The notes beneath the pieces are model-generated. The model was not told the DNA's origin and made no database searches. It saw only the letters and a list, made by a program, of their open reading frames with translations. The position numbers were made by a program, and so were the translations under genes. From the NCBI RefSeq assembly GCF_901000735.1, contig NC_081542.1:19855093-19919092 (forward strand): a stretch of DNA of 64,000 nucleotides. Reading direction: 5' to 3'. Positions 35,891 to 48,750 of the stretch are shown here, in pieces (within the stretch, counting starts at the first letter, position 1; every line of letters begins with the position of its first letter). The DNA comes from Corylus avellana (taxonomy: Eukaryota > Streptophyta > Magnoliopsida > Fagales > Betulaceae).

Positions 35891-37345
35891 TATATCTAAA
35901 CAAGTCTGGTAATTCATTCATTTACTTAGGTAAGTAGGCTCCAAAAAGAATCTATCGTATTTAATATTCGAATTGCTAGTAATTCAAACAAAATATTGGC
36001 GGAGAGAGGAAAGCAAATTCACGGAGACATCTTATTTTCACACCTGACCAAAGAAATTTTGGACTATCAAGCCCGCCTATATATACAAGCAATTTAAGCA
36101 GAATATTGCAAATCCTAATTATCCTTCCTCCGGATCAATCTTAGTTGGAAATGAATGAATTGAAGTGTAACACCCTTACTCCAAGTGGTATGATATTGTC
36201 CGCTTTGGGCCAAGCCCGTACAGTTTTATTATTGGGTTTACCCCCAAAAGGCCTCATTGTGACGTCTCATATTGCCCGGACATGAAAAATATGATGTGTT
36301 TATATTAAATATATTCTCTCTAAATGGAATGAGGCCTTTTGGGGGTAAATCCAATAATAAAACTGTACGAGCTTGACTTAAAACGGACAATATTATACCA
36401 CTTAGAGCAGGAGTGTTACATGAAGGGTGACGTCAACCTCCCACGAAAGCACTTCTTACGTAATGTTGGAAGAAATTAAGTTCTTGCACGTTTATATATA
36501 CTCTCCTCTCTTGCAGGCCGGCTGCAGGGTTGAGTATTACAACTTACCGAATACAAAGATTTGAGTGTCAAAAGTTTCGTTTACTTTTGCTTAGCTGCTC
36601 AACTGGCTTAATTTGACAGTAAGTTTTTCTCCAACATCTCTAACAAATTTTTGGCATATTTCTCTTTCTCATTACCTTTAATATTCTTTTATTAATTAAC
36701 AATAACCAAAGTTCATACCCTTCTTTTCCTTTCTTGTAATCCATAAATCATATGTTTGATATTCGGCATAATTGTGGAGGCAATGTGTCACCGGAGCTGT
36801 GACATCTTGCACTCACGGTCCGATCTCCATCAGCTCAATGGTGATTGGCTGTGGGGCTGTTAGATGTTGCACCAAACCATTAGATATACCTGGCTACGAA
36901 GCTGAGATATCTAACACTTTTTATTGTTAGTATCCTCCATTTCGTGAGGCGTGATTCACAGTCGATTGAAGCTACCCTCTGAGAATGGTTTAATTAGCAT
37001 ACTTGTATTTACTCACATATCCTATGAATAGGAATTTTTGTTTTGTAGACGATAAAGTTAATATGACCACACCTCTAGGTGGATGTAAGTGCATGTCTAA
37101 CACTAAACCACCCATAACTTCAAGGGTAGAATTTGATTACGATGCTTGTATTTACTCACGTACTCTATCAATAGGGAATAATTTATTGATGTTCACATAG
37201 ATGCACCTACTTTTTTAAGTTGTCATTCTTCATCTACTCACCTAATTAGGAATTCTACATATATTGATATTATGAGATTGATTGTGCATTAATTTATTTA
37301 TTTCCTATCTAATTTTATTTCCAAAGAAACAAGAAAAAAATATAT
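35891..37345 (+). promoter_or_regulatory. Upstream region of ankyrin pseudogene 2 (copy P3)
   Basis: Third copy of the ankyrin upstream region. TTTATATATA is at 36491-36500, the GCAGGCCGGC block follows, and a GTAAGT donor-like site is at 36619. The leader AAAGAAACAAGAAAA sits just before the start codon, as in gene 1. A 255-bp MITE interrupts it at 36166-36420, about 330 bp before the TATA block. Confidence 0.5.
36166..36420. mobile_element. MITE, 255 bp, with 95-bp terminal inverted repeats
   Basis: It starts TGTAACACCC and ends GAGTGTTACA. Its arms share AAGTGGTAT, AATATTGTCCG or a close variant, GTACAGTTTTATTATTGG and TTTACCCCCAAAAGGCCTCA. TGAAG flanks it at 36161-36165 and 36421-36425, and copies P1 and P2 have the uninterrupted site. 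Almost the whole element can fold into a hairpin. Confidence 0.82.
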
Positions 37346-40300
37346 ATGGAAGAAGGTGCTATCAACAAGCCTGATGAAAGAAGTCAAAAGGAAAAGATGA
37401 CAGCAGCAAGCAGTGTGGCAATTCCATCAGGAAGTAATCCTCAAAGGGCTTCTTCTGGACAAGCTATCAATCAACAAATATCCTCTTGCTTTCTATCACA
37501 CTTGGATGAGGGAGCATCTTCTATTCAACAGCAACCATATGTATCAAACTCGGAATTCGAATCTGATAGTTTAACAAATCACTGACAAGTAGCTAATGCA
37601 GGAGATGCTAGCCTTCAGGCTATAGGCGCTTTTCGTCAAAATTCGGTCTTCTTTAAGCTCTCTTCTACAAGATTTGGCTAACTGGGACGCAGCTAGTTCA
37701 TTACCGGCGCCTAACTTTGACCAACCCCAAGAAACAAGCTCATGTGCAAAGAGAACTGGAGCAGATAGTGTCAGAGGAACCAAGCTCAAGCAAAATTTTT
37801 GAAACTGAAAGTAATTGTAGTAAGTGCTCGATCTCTCTTTCTCTAGAGTGACGTCATAGACATGTGATTAATAAGTTTGTTTTTCGAACATCTAAGGTCA
37901 TGAGATAAATTAGTTTTTCCAACATCTTAGAATGCATCCAAGTGTCATGATTTTTCACCACAACTTGTAATTAATACGTTTTTTATTTTTTATTTATTTT
38001 TTATTATTATTATTTTTTATTTCCAGGGGAAAGAAGATTCGATGAATACCATGTCGGGTGTGGTACCCTCTTTCGAGCTGTGTTAAGAGGTGATTGGCCG
38101 ACTACTCAGGCTTTTATTGAGGAAGACCCCAGCTGTGTTCGAGCCCCCATATCAAAAGATCAAGGAACGGCACTTCACAATGCAGTGGCTGCACAAGACT
38201 ACACCTCTTTTATAAAAGAATTGTTGCAATGGATGAATCCGGAGGACTTGGAATTGCAAACCACAGATGGAGATACAGCCCTTCACTTTGCAGCTCAATC
38301 AAAAATCGTGAGAATTGCTCAACTGCTGGTCAAAATCAACAATGAACCGCTATTGATCCGTGACTCCGATGGGAACATACCACTCCATATTGCAGCTTAC
38401 CAAGGACATCCAAACATGATCTGGTATCTAATCTCTGTGACTCCTTTCGATCAGTTGACTGCTAATGATCGCACTAAGCTCCTGCTTGATTCTATTTGCA
38501 ATGATATATATGGTAAGCCCTACATTTATTTGACTATAAATTTGTTTGATGACAATAAGTTGGATATATGGAGTTATGACTTCTATTGCATATTATAAGG
38601 ATTTCTTCAACAATCTTTTGACGACGATCAATTAATTAATGTTCCTTTTTTATGGACAGATATAGTTTGAACATTCTGAAAATAGATTCAAACATAGCAA
38701 CTGCCGACACTGTACGTGGGTACTGGAGAGCTTTGGAAGTGTTGGCAAGAAAAGCTTTTGCAATTTGGCCCCTAAAGTCAGCTATCACTCCAGCGAAGTC
38801 GATCAAATTCCTGTTTGTTTACCTCCAACCCAAACTTCTTTAATTTCCCAACTAGTTCCTAGGCCTTTATTACAGTAATCACAACTTGATGACAATTTTA
38901 CTCAAATTACCTTGGCATGAGAAAATGCTCTTATTTGATTTCATCAAATCTTTAGATAATATCTACTTATAAACTATTTATGGAAAATTCTATGACATGA
39001 GTTATTTTCTATTTGAAATGTCTCAATCTATTCTAACACTTGTAACCGTTTCTTTCACACACAACAACAACATGAGGGGTAGTGATTTTTTTTTTTCATG
39101 CTACCATTTCTTTTTACTTAAATTCAAAAGATAGAAGAAGTTTAAAGCAGTCGGGTTATTTTAAAGGCAAAGCATATCTTGAGAAACTAATTAGGTGACA
39201 AGTAGCAGCATTTAATGCTTTAGTTATCTTCACATTTTCATTTTATTAGCTTTATAATATCAGTTCTTATGGATATTGGTAAAATAATTATATAGATTTA
39301 ATATTTCTTTATTACCAAACCATATCTGATTTTTGATTCTTTTTCTCAAGCATAGGGTTCAAATGGATCTGTAACAACGTTTTGATGAAGACAATAACCC
39401 ATCAATTAGTTGAAGACCTTTGGAAAATGGTTAGAACTCAAGACCAGTTCTCAAAACGCTTGGTTCAATATAAGGAGACTTTAATTTTTGAGGCTGCGAA
39501 AGTTGGAAATGCTGGGTTTCTAATTATATTGATACACTATTATCCTGATCTTATATGGCAATTAGACAAAGATGGCATGAGTTTATTTCACATTGCTATT
39601 TTATATTGCCAGGAGAGTGTGTTCAATCTAATATATAAGATAGGTACTAACAAGCATCGACTTGCATCCTTAATTACTTTGGAAAAAAAGGACAACATGT
39701 TGCACTTAGCTGTAAGATCAACTCCTTCGGATGGACAAAATATCGTATTAGGAGGTTTTGGCATGCAACGGGAGTTGTTGTGGTTTCAGGTGAGAGATAA
39801 TATTATTTAATTTTTTTTTCCTAGATAATGGTTCAATTGTTACTTGTCAATTTATACATGGCTGGTCAACTGTAGGAAATAAAAAGGATTGTCCCACTGC
39901 CCTACTCGAGGATGAAGAATTTAGAGGACAAAACACCTAACAAGTTGCTAAAATCGATACAGAAAAATTTTAAGAAAGACCGTGAAAATTGGATAAAGGA
40001 GACAACACAAAATTCTATGGTTGTGGCAACATTAATTGCAGCTGTAGTTTTTGCTGCTGCATTCACTATACCAGGTGGCAACGATCAAGAAGGCACTCCT
40101 ATATTTTTGAAAAGTAACTAGTTTACGGTATTCTTCATAGCAGATGTAATACCAATGGTTGCCTCTTCAACTTCCATACTCGTTTTCTTGTCAATGTTCA
40201 TGTCACGTTACACTGAAGAGGATTTCTTCGAGACAGTACCTTCAATCTTTTTAATTGGACTCACATCACTCTTTACGTCCATTATGAGCATGATGGTAGT

Positions 40301-40565
40301 CCTTTACGCAACTTGTTTTTTGATTTATAAAAGTGCAAGGCCCTGGGCTCCAGTTCTTGCAATCACTTTGGCTAGTACCTCGGTTACTTCTGTTTTACTG
40401 CTACGTTTTGATCTTTTGAAGGAATCGAGACAAATATCCATGTACATATTTCGTTCTCTGCTATATAAATGTAGACTATTTTTCTACCAGAAGATGCCTA
40501 TTGGGGGATGGCTCAATAGAAAATATGAAATGCAAAGTCAAATGAAAAGGAAGGAAAGTCGTTGA
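37346..40565 (+). pseudogene. Ankyrin-repeat PGG-domain pseudogene (gene 2)
   Basis: Same five-exon layout as gene 1: 37346-37819, 38027-38512, 38660-about 38843, 39356-39789 and 39876-40565. Exons 2 and 4 are open and retain ankyrin motifs (TALHFAAQ, IPLHIAAYQGH, FEAAKVGNAGF). Breaks are a TGA at 37583-37585 and net 2-nt and 11-nt deletions in exon 1, a 1-nt deletion near 38666 at the start of exon 3 that puts a stop in frame, and a TAG at 40119-40121 replacing Trp after FLKSN in the PGG domain. It cannot make the full protein; a short ankyrin-only product from exon 2 is possible but not supported. Confidence 0.85.
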
Positions 40566-41167
40566 AGGTTCCAGGGATGTTGAACAAGGACGGCCAAGGA
40601 AAGAATTGAGAAAATAAACACTCTGATGTTCTTCGTATTCCATCAGGACTTGCAATGGTGTATACATATTCGCATTGTTTTTTGCTTTGTGAACCGACAA
40701 CTTCAAACATTTTGTATCGATTTATCAAGTGATTCACTCGTACTAATGGATGACTCTTCCTTACTGACTCTCTTGTTAGCTTTATTTCGCTGTTTGTATT
40801 TTTTTTTTTTTTTTTTTTTCATTTCTCATTAGGTTATTGAATTGAATACCATTATTTTAAATATTTTACACAAAACAGAAAATTAAGAAAAACAAATAGG
40901 ATTGTTATTTTGACTCTTGTTAATTAATATAGCTTTTCAAATTTAGAGCCATTATCAAATGCTAATTGAGGAAAAAATCATGTCATTCTTGTCCAACTGT
41001 GATATTAACATAGAGTCCATTAAAAAGTTTAAACATTTTATTGGAGTCTACCTACAATAAGTAAATTAAAGAACTTGACAAAAAAAATTGGTATATATGT
41101 TGATGCCAAAAGATAATCCAATATAAGAACTGAACATAAATGTTTTATATATCTGTTACTCAAATCT
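40566..41167. other. 3' flank of ankyrin pseudogene 2
   Basis: AT-rich and non-coding. The first 60 bases resemble the 3' UTR of gene 1 (TTCTTCGTATT). A T-run lies at 40800-40819. The ORF-like stretch at 40626-40832 is low-complexity and not convincing. The same stretch is at 49999-50601. Confidence 0.5.
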
Positions 41168-41640
41168 AAATCAGCCTGGCATTATCAAAAGGTGAGATCC
41201 TGCAGAAAGAGACATAAATTGATGGTAATTTTTTTATTTTTTCTTCTAAGGCATTGCATATATATTTGCTAAAAGAACTAGAATCGTCAGCACTTGCAGT
41301 GGAGCATGATATAGCATTTCTGGGTTAGACAAAGACAACATATCCCAGCTAGGGAGGCCACATTTTAGGACATAAACGTAGACTTCTCTAATGGAAATCC
41401 CGATTGGAAAATTGATTGTTGGAAGATATGAAATTCAAGTCATACGAAAAGGAAGGAAATTGTCAGAGTTAATCAAGGGACGTTGGACTAGGCAATTAAA
41501 GGAAAGAATTGAGCAAATCAAGACTTTGATTAATGATATTGTTCATCTTAAGTCTTTCCATCAAGACTTGCTGTTGTTTAGTTATATTGTGTTGATAGTA
41601 GTCAAGCTGCCATTTAGTATATATAGACTTTGATTTATCA
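41168..41640 (+). pseudogene. Diverged 3' end of another ankyrin-PGG gene
   Basis: The stretch at 41388-41590 reads IPIGKLIVGRYEIQVIRKGRK, then AAGGAAAGAATTGAGCAAAT and TTTCCATCAAGACTTGC. These line up with the C-terminal MPIGGWLNRKYEMQSQMKRK and the 3' UTR of the ankyrin genes. It is therefore a decayed gene end, not an independent 80-residue gene. Copies are at 50602-51075 and, more diverged, 58039-58525. Confidence 0.6.
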
Positions 41641-41660
41641 AGTGATTCACTTATATTATG

Positions 41661-43105
41661 TGTTATGAGTTTATTTGTGAGTGTTGAGTCTCACATTAAG
41701 AAAGTATAAAAAAAAATATATAAAAAAAAGTAGTTAATATATTTAAGTGGACCCGAGTCCATAAGCTTAGGCTTTTGGGTAGAGTGATGTTTAAATATAT
41801 ATATTAATGTACTATTGATAAAACTCCATAACTGTTTATCTCAATAAGTGGTATCAGAGCCGTGGCTAGCTTCCTAGGACAAGTGTATGTCTGGATGAGG
41901 CTTGTTTGGAGTTGCGTTTTATAACCCTCTTGCGCATACGGAGAGGGGGGAGTTAAGCCAATGTGGAGGAGACTCACAATTATGGAGGGGGAAATTGTTG
42001 TGAATACACTTGTGAGTGTTGAGTCTCATATTGAGAAAAGATAAATATATATATTAAAAAAAAAAAAAAAAAAGACTAGTTTTTTTTTTTTTTTTGGAAA
42101 CATATCATACTCATTCATTGATAAAAGTTACGAGCCTAAAGCTCTTACAAACAGAGCAAAAAGCTCTAAAGTAAATCATAGCCGAAGCTAAAGATACAGT
42201 CATCAACAATAGACCAAATCAACCAAAACACAGCATCTGCTAACCTATGACTAACTATCAGGTTGAAAACTCAGATCTGCATCAAACAGACACCATCTAA
42301 TGCATAGGTAGCGCTTATTCCTTGGCCTTGAGAGCAAAACCCCTAAGCTGATACTTATTCTTCGACCTTGAGAGTAAAACCCTAAGCCGATACTTATTCC
42401 TCAGCCTTGAGAGCAGAACCCACAAGCCGATACTCATCCTCCTCGATTTGAAAGCCAAGATAAGTTTCACATCCACAACCCAAAGGTTTGGACCAGTAAT
42501 ATCGGGCAGCAACCGAGCGCAACAAAGCAAGAGGAGAAAGCCTTATTACAAGCATATATAAAACCATACAGGGAAATAAAGAGAACAATAAAACTAATGC
42601 AAGAAAAGAAATTATAGCAAATAAAAAAAAATACAGGGGAACTCAAAAGAAATACAAAACAGGAAAATAAATGCGAAAAACACTCAAAGCGGGTCACGGC
42701 AGCCAGAGGAAGCCGATCGCGAGCTGGCCGGAAACCGCCGCGAAAGGTGGCACAAAAAGCTTGGCGCGAGAGGGGCACGTGAAAAGACCCGACAGTGAGC
42801 GGTGAGCAGCGAAGCAAGCGCGGAGGAGATTGGTGGCACACACAAACAAACAAGGAGGGGGAGAGTTTGAGTGAAAACCCCAAAAAGCAGTACCCACCAA
42901 GAGAGAACACAAGCACAACAAAACAGAAAATACCAAAGACAGAAACAAACCTAAAACAAAATCGGGAAGCAAGGAAGGGAGGAGGGATGCAGGCAACGGG
43001 CATCCCTCCTCCCCTGAGGCGGCGGCGCTCTGGGGGCTTAAGGTTTCACAAGGCTTAGGGTTTTTCAAAAAAAAAAAAAAAAGACTAGTTAATATACCTA
43101 AGTTG
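41661..43105 (+). mobile_element. TRIM-type miniature LTR retrotransposon, 3' LTR interrupted
   Basis: The 5' LTR is 41661-41843 (TGTTATGA to TCTCA). The primer site TGGTATCAGAGCC starts at 41849, a 12-base match to the initiator-Met tRNA site. A polypurine tract GGAGGGGGAAAT (41984-41995) precedes the 3' LTR, which begins TGTTGTGAA at 41996 and shares TTGTGAGTGTTGAGTCTCA with the 5' LTR. The internal part is about 150 bp with no coding capacity. The 3' LTR is shorter than the 5' LTR and holds the retroposon at 42081-43066. Confidence 0.7.
42081..43066 (-). mobile_element. 986-bp poly(A) retroposon, possibly an internally deleted LINE
   Basis: Read on the minus strand it starts GAAAAACCCTAAGCC and ends in a poly(A) tail of about 15. 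The A-run plus GACTAGT is duplicated at about 42061-42080 and 43067-43089, while the other copy (51480-51520) has the site once. The 5' part is GC-rich, and the 3' part ends GTTACTTTTATCAATGAATG-like before the tail, as in plant LINEs. Three 40-bp tandem repeats (CCTTGAGAGCAAAACCC type) lie at 42313-42435. The 178-residue ORF on the minus strand has odd composition and no recognised domain. Confidence 0.7.
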
Positions 43106-43144
43106 ACTCAAATAAATAAATAAAAAACCTTGTCCTTTCTAGAA

Positions 43145-43296
43145 AATTTGAAAAGAATGTTTGGTATTTTTTGGCATTTCAAATAGAAAATTCTATGACA
43201 TGAGTTATTTTCTATTTGAAATGTCTCAATCCATTCTAACATGCACTTAGTTGCAACCGTTTCTTTCACACACAAACAACCACATGGGGGGTAGGG

Positions 43297-43330
<34 letters not shown>

Positions 43331-43518
43331 CATGCATGCTACCATTTTTTTTTTTTTTTGGTACTGAAATTCAAAAGATAGAAGACATTTAAAGCAGTCA
43401 GGTTATCCGAAGGCAAAGCATATCTTAAGAGAAAATAATTAGGTCACAAGTAGCTGCATTTAATGCTTTAGTTATCTTCACATTTTTAGTTTATAAACTG
43501 TATAATACCATTTCTTAT
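43145..43518 (+). pseudogene. Fragment of ankyrin-gene intron 3
   Basis: This matches intron 3 of gene 1 (2907-3225), including ACATGAGTTATTTTCTATTT and GCAAAGCATATCTTAAGA, and stops at TTTCTTAT where a Copia LTR begins. It is a further ankyrin-gene remnant. The same fragment is at 51600-51967. Confidence 0.65.
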
Positions 43519-44451
43519 TGAAAAACCTAAAACCGACTCCAAATTACACTATTCAAATGTCTAGGTGTTTTACAAAGATTATGCAGAATAAAATCTAACC
43601 TAATAGTTAATATTCAACAAAATACAGATATGTAATGAACATTCAAGAACACATATTTGGTTACGAAGAGGAAACCATTTAGAGAACTCTCTAAATGTAA
43701 AACCTTACCAGGGTAGCCAAACCTAGGAAATCAATCCACTATAAGAAGAATAAGGAATACAAGAAGGATTACAAAACCTTTGCAATTGACACTTCCTTGC
43801 ACACAACAAGCGACCCACTTGACTTCTACCGTAGTAGCCATTTCCAGAACATCTAGCACAATTCTTTTATATGATTTCCTTTCACTGGAACTCTGATAGA
43901 CTTTTCAACCGTAGATTTATCAAATGAATAACTAAAACTTTAAGAGATTCAATTTAACGCTCACTACATATGATCTCTCTTAGCACAGCCTCCAACGAAC
44001 TCTCTGGGGGTGAAAAATCCGTGCCTCTCACTTCTATAATGATGTATATATACTCCCAACAAAACCCTAGACCTAGCCCACTTAAAATCACGTTTTTTGG
44101 CCTAAAACTTACGGGGTGTTCGGACAGGTTAATGGGCTGTCTGGACAGGGCTTTGCGGAGCAGAAACAAAGTTTCTGGAAATGTGGTTCGGACCCAGGGA
44201 AGGCATGTCCGGACAGGGCATGCAATAGGTGAAACAGCATTTTGGAAATACTATCCAGTCTTGATCAACAGCTCTGATCGATGGGCGTTTGTGGTCCGAT
44301 TGAGCTGAAATTTTGCATGAACGTTCATAACATATGAATCTACATTATGAACGGTGGAGATTGGATTCTGAGCATTATATATCAGTGTTTGAGCCCATAA
44401 ACAGTAACCTATACATTTTGAAACTGAATTAAGCCAACATAAGAACTAACA
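43519..44451 (-). mobile_element. Copia-type LTR, minus strand
   Basis: The 933-bp block begins TGAAAAACC and ends GAACTAACA. Right of it, read on the minus strand, GCCAAAGGGAGAGTTTG forms a polypurine tract adjoining TTAG, as at a Copia 3' LTR. It is therefore the 3' LTR of a minus-strand element. Unit 2 has the same LTR at 51968-52901. Confidence 0.6.
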
Positions 44452-44836
44452 AACTCTCCCTTTGGCAATTCGGTGACAAAACCAAAATGCCGAGCCAATC
44501 CCATCATCTCCCCATATTTACTCTCCCTTTTTGTCACAGAATGACAAAAGGTCTTCATGTTTCCTGAAACACTTCACAAAATACATCAAGGTATATGTGG
44601 AACAAGAATACAAAAATAAAACTCATGATAAAAAAAATGATGTAGAATGTAAGATCATAAAGAAACATTAGCAAAACTCCCCCTCAATGTATGACACAAT
44701 TAACAACAAGAAATTGGAAATTCAAACCATGTTTCTCCCCTTCAAAAGTCAAATAAACACACATGATATACATATCAATGACTCATATTTTGCACAATGA
44801 ATATCCCAAACATGCTCCAAATATGCAAAATATGCA
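44452..44836 (-). mobile_element. Copia 3' internal remnant
   Basis: Contains the polypurine tract and the TTTTGTCACCGAATTGCCAA and CATTCTGTGACAAAAAGGG words usual just upstream of Copia 3' LTRs. No pol domain is present. It is cut off at 44837 by the outer CACTA end. Confidence 0.5.
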
Positions 44837-47800
44837 CACTACAAAAAATCAATTTTTTGCTGACTTAGATTTTCTGACGTGTTAGGTGGTCTGACACGTC
44901 AGAAAATCTTCATGACGGGGTAGTTTTGACGTGTTTCAGGCGTTAATATTATGGGTGTCAGAAACGGAAAATTTCTGACGTGTCAAAGTTGGTACTTCAG
45001 AAAAATTTTCTGACATGTCACTTTTTGACATGTTAAAAATTTATTTACGTGTCAAAATTTGACACGTTAGTAAATTTTTTAATTGAAAAAAAAAATCCAG
45101 AAAAAATTTCAAAAAAGAAAAATTATTTTTTTAATAATTTTTAAATTTCCTAACGTGTCAATTTTGACACGTCAATAATTTAAAAATTATTAAAAAATAA
45201 TAATTTTTCTTTTTTTAAATTTTTTCTGAATTTCTTTTTCAATTAAAAAATTTATTAATTTAAATTATTTTTCAATTAAAATAATATATATATTTTTAAT
45301 TCTGGAATACAACCATCTCCCCCAGCTCTCTCCCTGATCTCTTCTTTCCTCCATTTTCACTCTCTCTCTCTCTCTCTCTCTCTCTTCTTTTCTCCATTTT
45401 CAAAAACCCAAACTCAAACCCAAAAAATCTTCAAAAAATCAAAAACCCAAATAAAAAAATAAACCTTATGCTTCTTCGATCTTCTTCTCTTCAAATCAGA
45501 AATCAAAAATCTCTCAAATCAAATCAAATCAAAATAAACCAAATCAGAGCTTCTTCAAATAAAAAATCTCTCTTCTTTGATCTTCTTCTCTTCTCCTTTT
45601 TTTTTTTTTTTTTTTTTCTTCTGCTTCTCTTCTTCGATCTTCTCTTCTCCTTTTGATTTTCTTCTTCTTGATCTGCTTTTCTTCTAGCTCTACTGCCGTG
45701 GAAAGAGATTGAGAGAGCAGAGGGAGATTCAGAAAGAAGGAGAGGTTTAGAGAGAAGAGGGAGATTCAGAGAGATTGGGAGAGAAGAGGAAGCTTTTGCT
45801 GCATGCGTGCAAAGAGAAGAGGGAGCACTACAAAAACTTTGTTGTTTAGTTATAGTAGTTTAGTAACGTGTCACTAGGGTTAATACGTTACTAAATGTAA
45901 GTAACGTGTATATAGTAACGTGTCTGGCGTGTTAGGAATTTGGATGTTGCTAAATCCAGTTTAGTAACGTTTCAAGACTGACACGTTACTAAGTAGTAAC
46001 ATGTCAGTTTAGACACGTTACTAAGTATTAGTAACGTGTCAAAAAACTGACACATTACAAAATTGTAACGTGTCAGTATTGACACGTTACAAAATTGTAA
46101 CGTGTCAGTATTGACACGTTACTATTTCGTGCATAATTTTTTTTTTAATTAATTTCTTCAAAATTTATTTATTTGTACACCTGATTGTCGACATACATTT
46201 CTCAACATACATCATCAATTGCTATCAACATACCTCAATTTCTCAAATCGTATCCTAACATTGTCGACAACATATATCCATTTCATGTCCACAAAACGTA
46301 CATATATATACATCATTGTCTATATGCAATAGCATTGTTAATAAACAAATAATTATAACTATATACATATACATTAACAAAACCTTAAACATACAACTTA
46401 AGTGATTCGCGAATACATTACGTGCAAACACCCCAACAAAAAATCCAGTGAACACCATCATGACGGGTCAACTTCTCCGCACTCACTGCAAATGATTACA
46501 CACCAATCAATCAGCAAACAAACACTCGAACAATCAATCAGGAATCATCAAGTCCTAAGCGATTAGCTTCGTCAAACTATACGAAGGTCATACTCAACAA
46601 TATTCAGGTTTAGTGACGTGTATGAACAGGCGATAAATACATCATTGTCATACTCAACAATTCTGTGAAAAATTGTGTCGGAAAAACTTCTTCCATTTGG
46701 ATGTATAAAATTGTCATATACAAGGGCAAAAATTATATTGTTTCAACTTGAGGGGACGAACTTAATATATGCTGAGTGTTTATTGTCACATAGAAATATA
46801 TAATCTGTCTTTATATATGCTGAGTGTTTTCCCTATATATGCAAAGTGGGGTACTCAAAAGTTACAAAATATTTGACCAAATATATAAAAGAACAAAAAA
46901 AAAAAAAGGGGAAAGTGCTTAAAAATCTTGTCTCCATTTTCTTTGACAATTAGGAGGCAAACATGAAAAAAGTACAGTCCAATATGGCAAGGCAATAAAT
47001 ACCCGAGTAATATTATGGACCATCTTTTTATCATATTTTTATTCTCCTAAAGTTGATGTGACTTTTAAAATCACAATTAATTTTTAGATGAATCATTTTT
47101 GAATTTTGATTCAATAGTGATTTTTATGCCAAATGTGCCGTGTGGTCTTAGACTTTCAGTTACCCAAGCCAAGTTGACCACTATACTCTAAAACATTCTA
47201 TCTGCAATCTGTAGAAAGATAAGCACACTCCTATATTCTATTTTTTTATACATCCGAATACAAAAACTCACATTTACAATTTACTCAGCAATCAACTATA
47301 TTCTATACTATGCACCAACTATAGTATCTAGCAAATATTGTAGCTGATTAGACGTTTCCTTATTAAATTTCAGACTTGGTCTCAAGCAAACGAAAAAAAA
47401 AAAAAAAAATTATAAAATTAGTAATTGTGATTTTTCTGACTTACAATTAGATTTTTGTGGTACCAAAATAAACTCAAAGGTTCCTGAGTTATGCCAAAAA
47501 AATAATTTAGTCCCTCCAATCAAATTTCGTCCACTAATTTAACATATTCTGTTAGTGTAACACTGACTTAAATAAGACAAGTATCATAATTTTATTAATT
47601 ATAATGTTTTACTCTATCAGAATCTATTAAGTCAGTCAACAGAATTTAACAGTAGGAACTAAATTATTATTTTTTGGATATCTTAAGGAAGTAACTGATT
47701 TTGCAATTTTTTTTTTTTAAAAAAAAAAAATTAGAAATTTTGTGGGACTTGAACTATATATATCATTGGATTGGATCCCTCAAAAATCAGCAGTAAGCTT

Positions 47801-48750
47801 GGCGTCATCTTAATTATGGAAGGTTTAGTTTTGAACAAAAAAAAAAAAATCACCTGAAATAGCAAATCCAGTGTATTGGACCCAACAAAGAAATGCTATT
47901 TAATTTCTTGAGCGTAATGACTTGATGCCTTGACAAGTTGACATGATGCTATGTAGAGTGCAGAGCTTAAAGTCCCACAAAAAAGTAGTTTCAAGTCTCT
48001 AATCAGGTCTGCAGTTTGGTCAGAAGCCAACGGGAAGAAACTAATTGGATGGGGGTATTTCCAGTTTTCTATGTTGCAAGAGGGGGAAAAATGTGAAAGA
48101 AAAATTATGGGGGGACAAATATAGCATTTTGGAGGGACAATTTTTTAAAAATGAGATATTCTAAGAAGAATTTTAAAACTTTTGGGGCCCCCCAATGGTA
48201 TATGTGAGTCCGCCCCTGGTCATATAATTATGCTAACCCATTACTCGCTGAAATAGGTTACCAATTTTTTAATAATGTTTTTCTTGATTTTATATATTTT
48301 TCCCTAAATTTTTTATAGGGGTATTTTTATCATTTTAGTGCAAAGAGGGTTACCTTGCAAACTTTTCTTGTTGTTTGAGTAGATATTAATGTAATCTTTA
48401 ATTCGAGAGATATTAAAAAGTGAGTGTTAGCTAGTTTCAAGATGTGTTTTTTTTTCTTTCAATTTTTTAAATAAATTGACAACATATACTAAAATGTTTA
48501 AATAAATTGACAACATGCATATACTAAAATGATTTATTTAGTTTTCATAATAGTTTTGTTATATTTTATAATAACATATACCAAAGTAGTTACGAAGAGA
48601 TCCAATTGTTGCTTAAGTACAAATTAAATTATTCATATTACTGCACTATATATATAAAGCTTTCCATTTGATATATTTATCATATTGTAATGATAATTAA
48701 ACTATTCAATGTTATTAAAAAATAACATTGTGATTTTTAGAAATAATATT
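44837..48750. mobile_element. Two nested CACTA elements, left parts (unit 1)
   Basis: The outer element begins CACTACAAAAAATC at 44837, with subterminal TCTGACGTGTCA/TGACACGTCAGA repeats to about 45180. The inner element begins CACTACAAAAACTTTG at 45826, preceded by GAG, with subterminal TAGTAACGTGTCA/TGACACGTTACTA repeats to 46130. The rest, 46140-48750, is AT-rich with no recognised gene and runs into the gap. Full inner boundaries are seen in unit 2. Confidence 0.75.

Larger units (their letters stand above)
39418..48750 (+). repeat. First copy of a 9.3-kb duplicated segment
   Basis: This matches 48851-57197 from within exon 4 of the ankyrin pseudogene to the last base before the second gap. 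The offset is 9433-9434 up to about 42060, then about 8451 because only this copy has the 986-bp retroposon at 42081-43066. Other differences are single bases and homopolymers. Confidence 0.9.

Noticed and set aside
37346..37585. Short intact 79-residue protein from gene 2
   Set aside because: It is the frame of exon 1 cut short by a stop relative to gene 1, with later deletions in the same exon.
41391..41633. 80-residue ORF present in two identical copies as a conserved small gene
   Set aside because: It lines up with the C-terminus and 3' UTR of the ankyrin-PGG genes, and the two identical copies come from the duplication at the gap.
42467..43003. 178-residue minus-strand ORF as a gene
   Set aside because: It lies wholly inside a poly(A)-tailed retroposon absent from the other copy, has a Phe/Ser/Cys-rich composition and no recognised domain.
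48200..48750. Gene in the AT-rich interior of the inner CACTA
   Set aside because: No splice-bounded coding frame or motif was seen on either strand in this copy or in 56640-57197.
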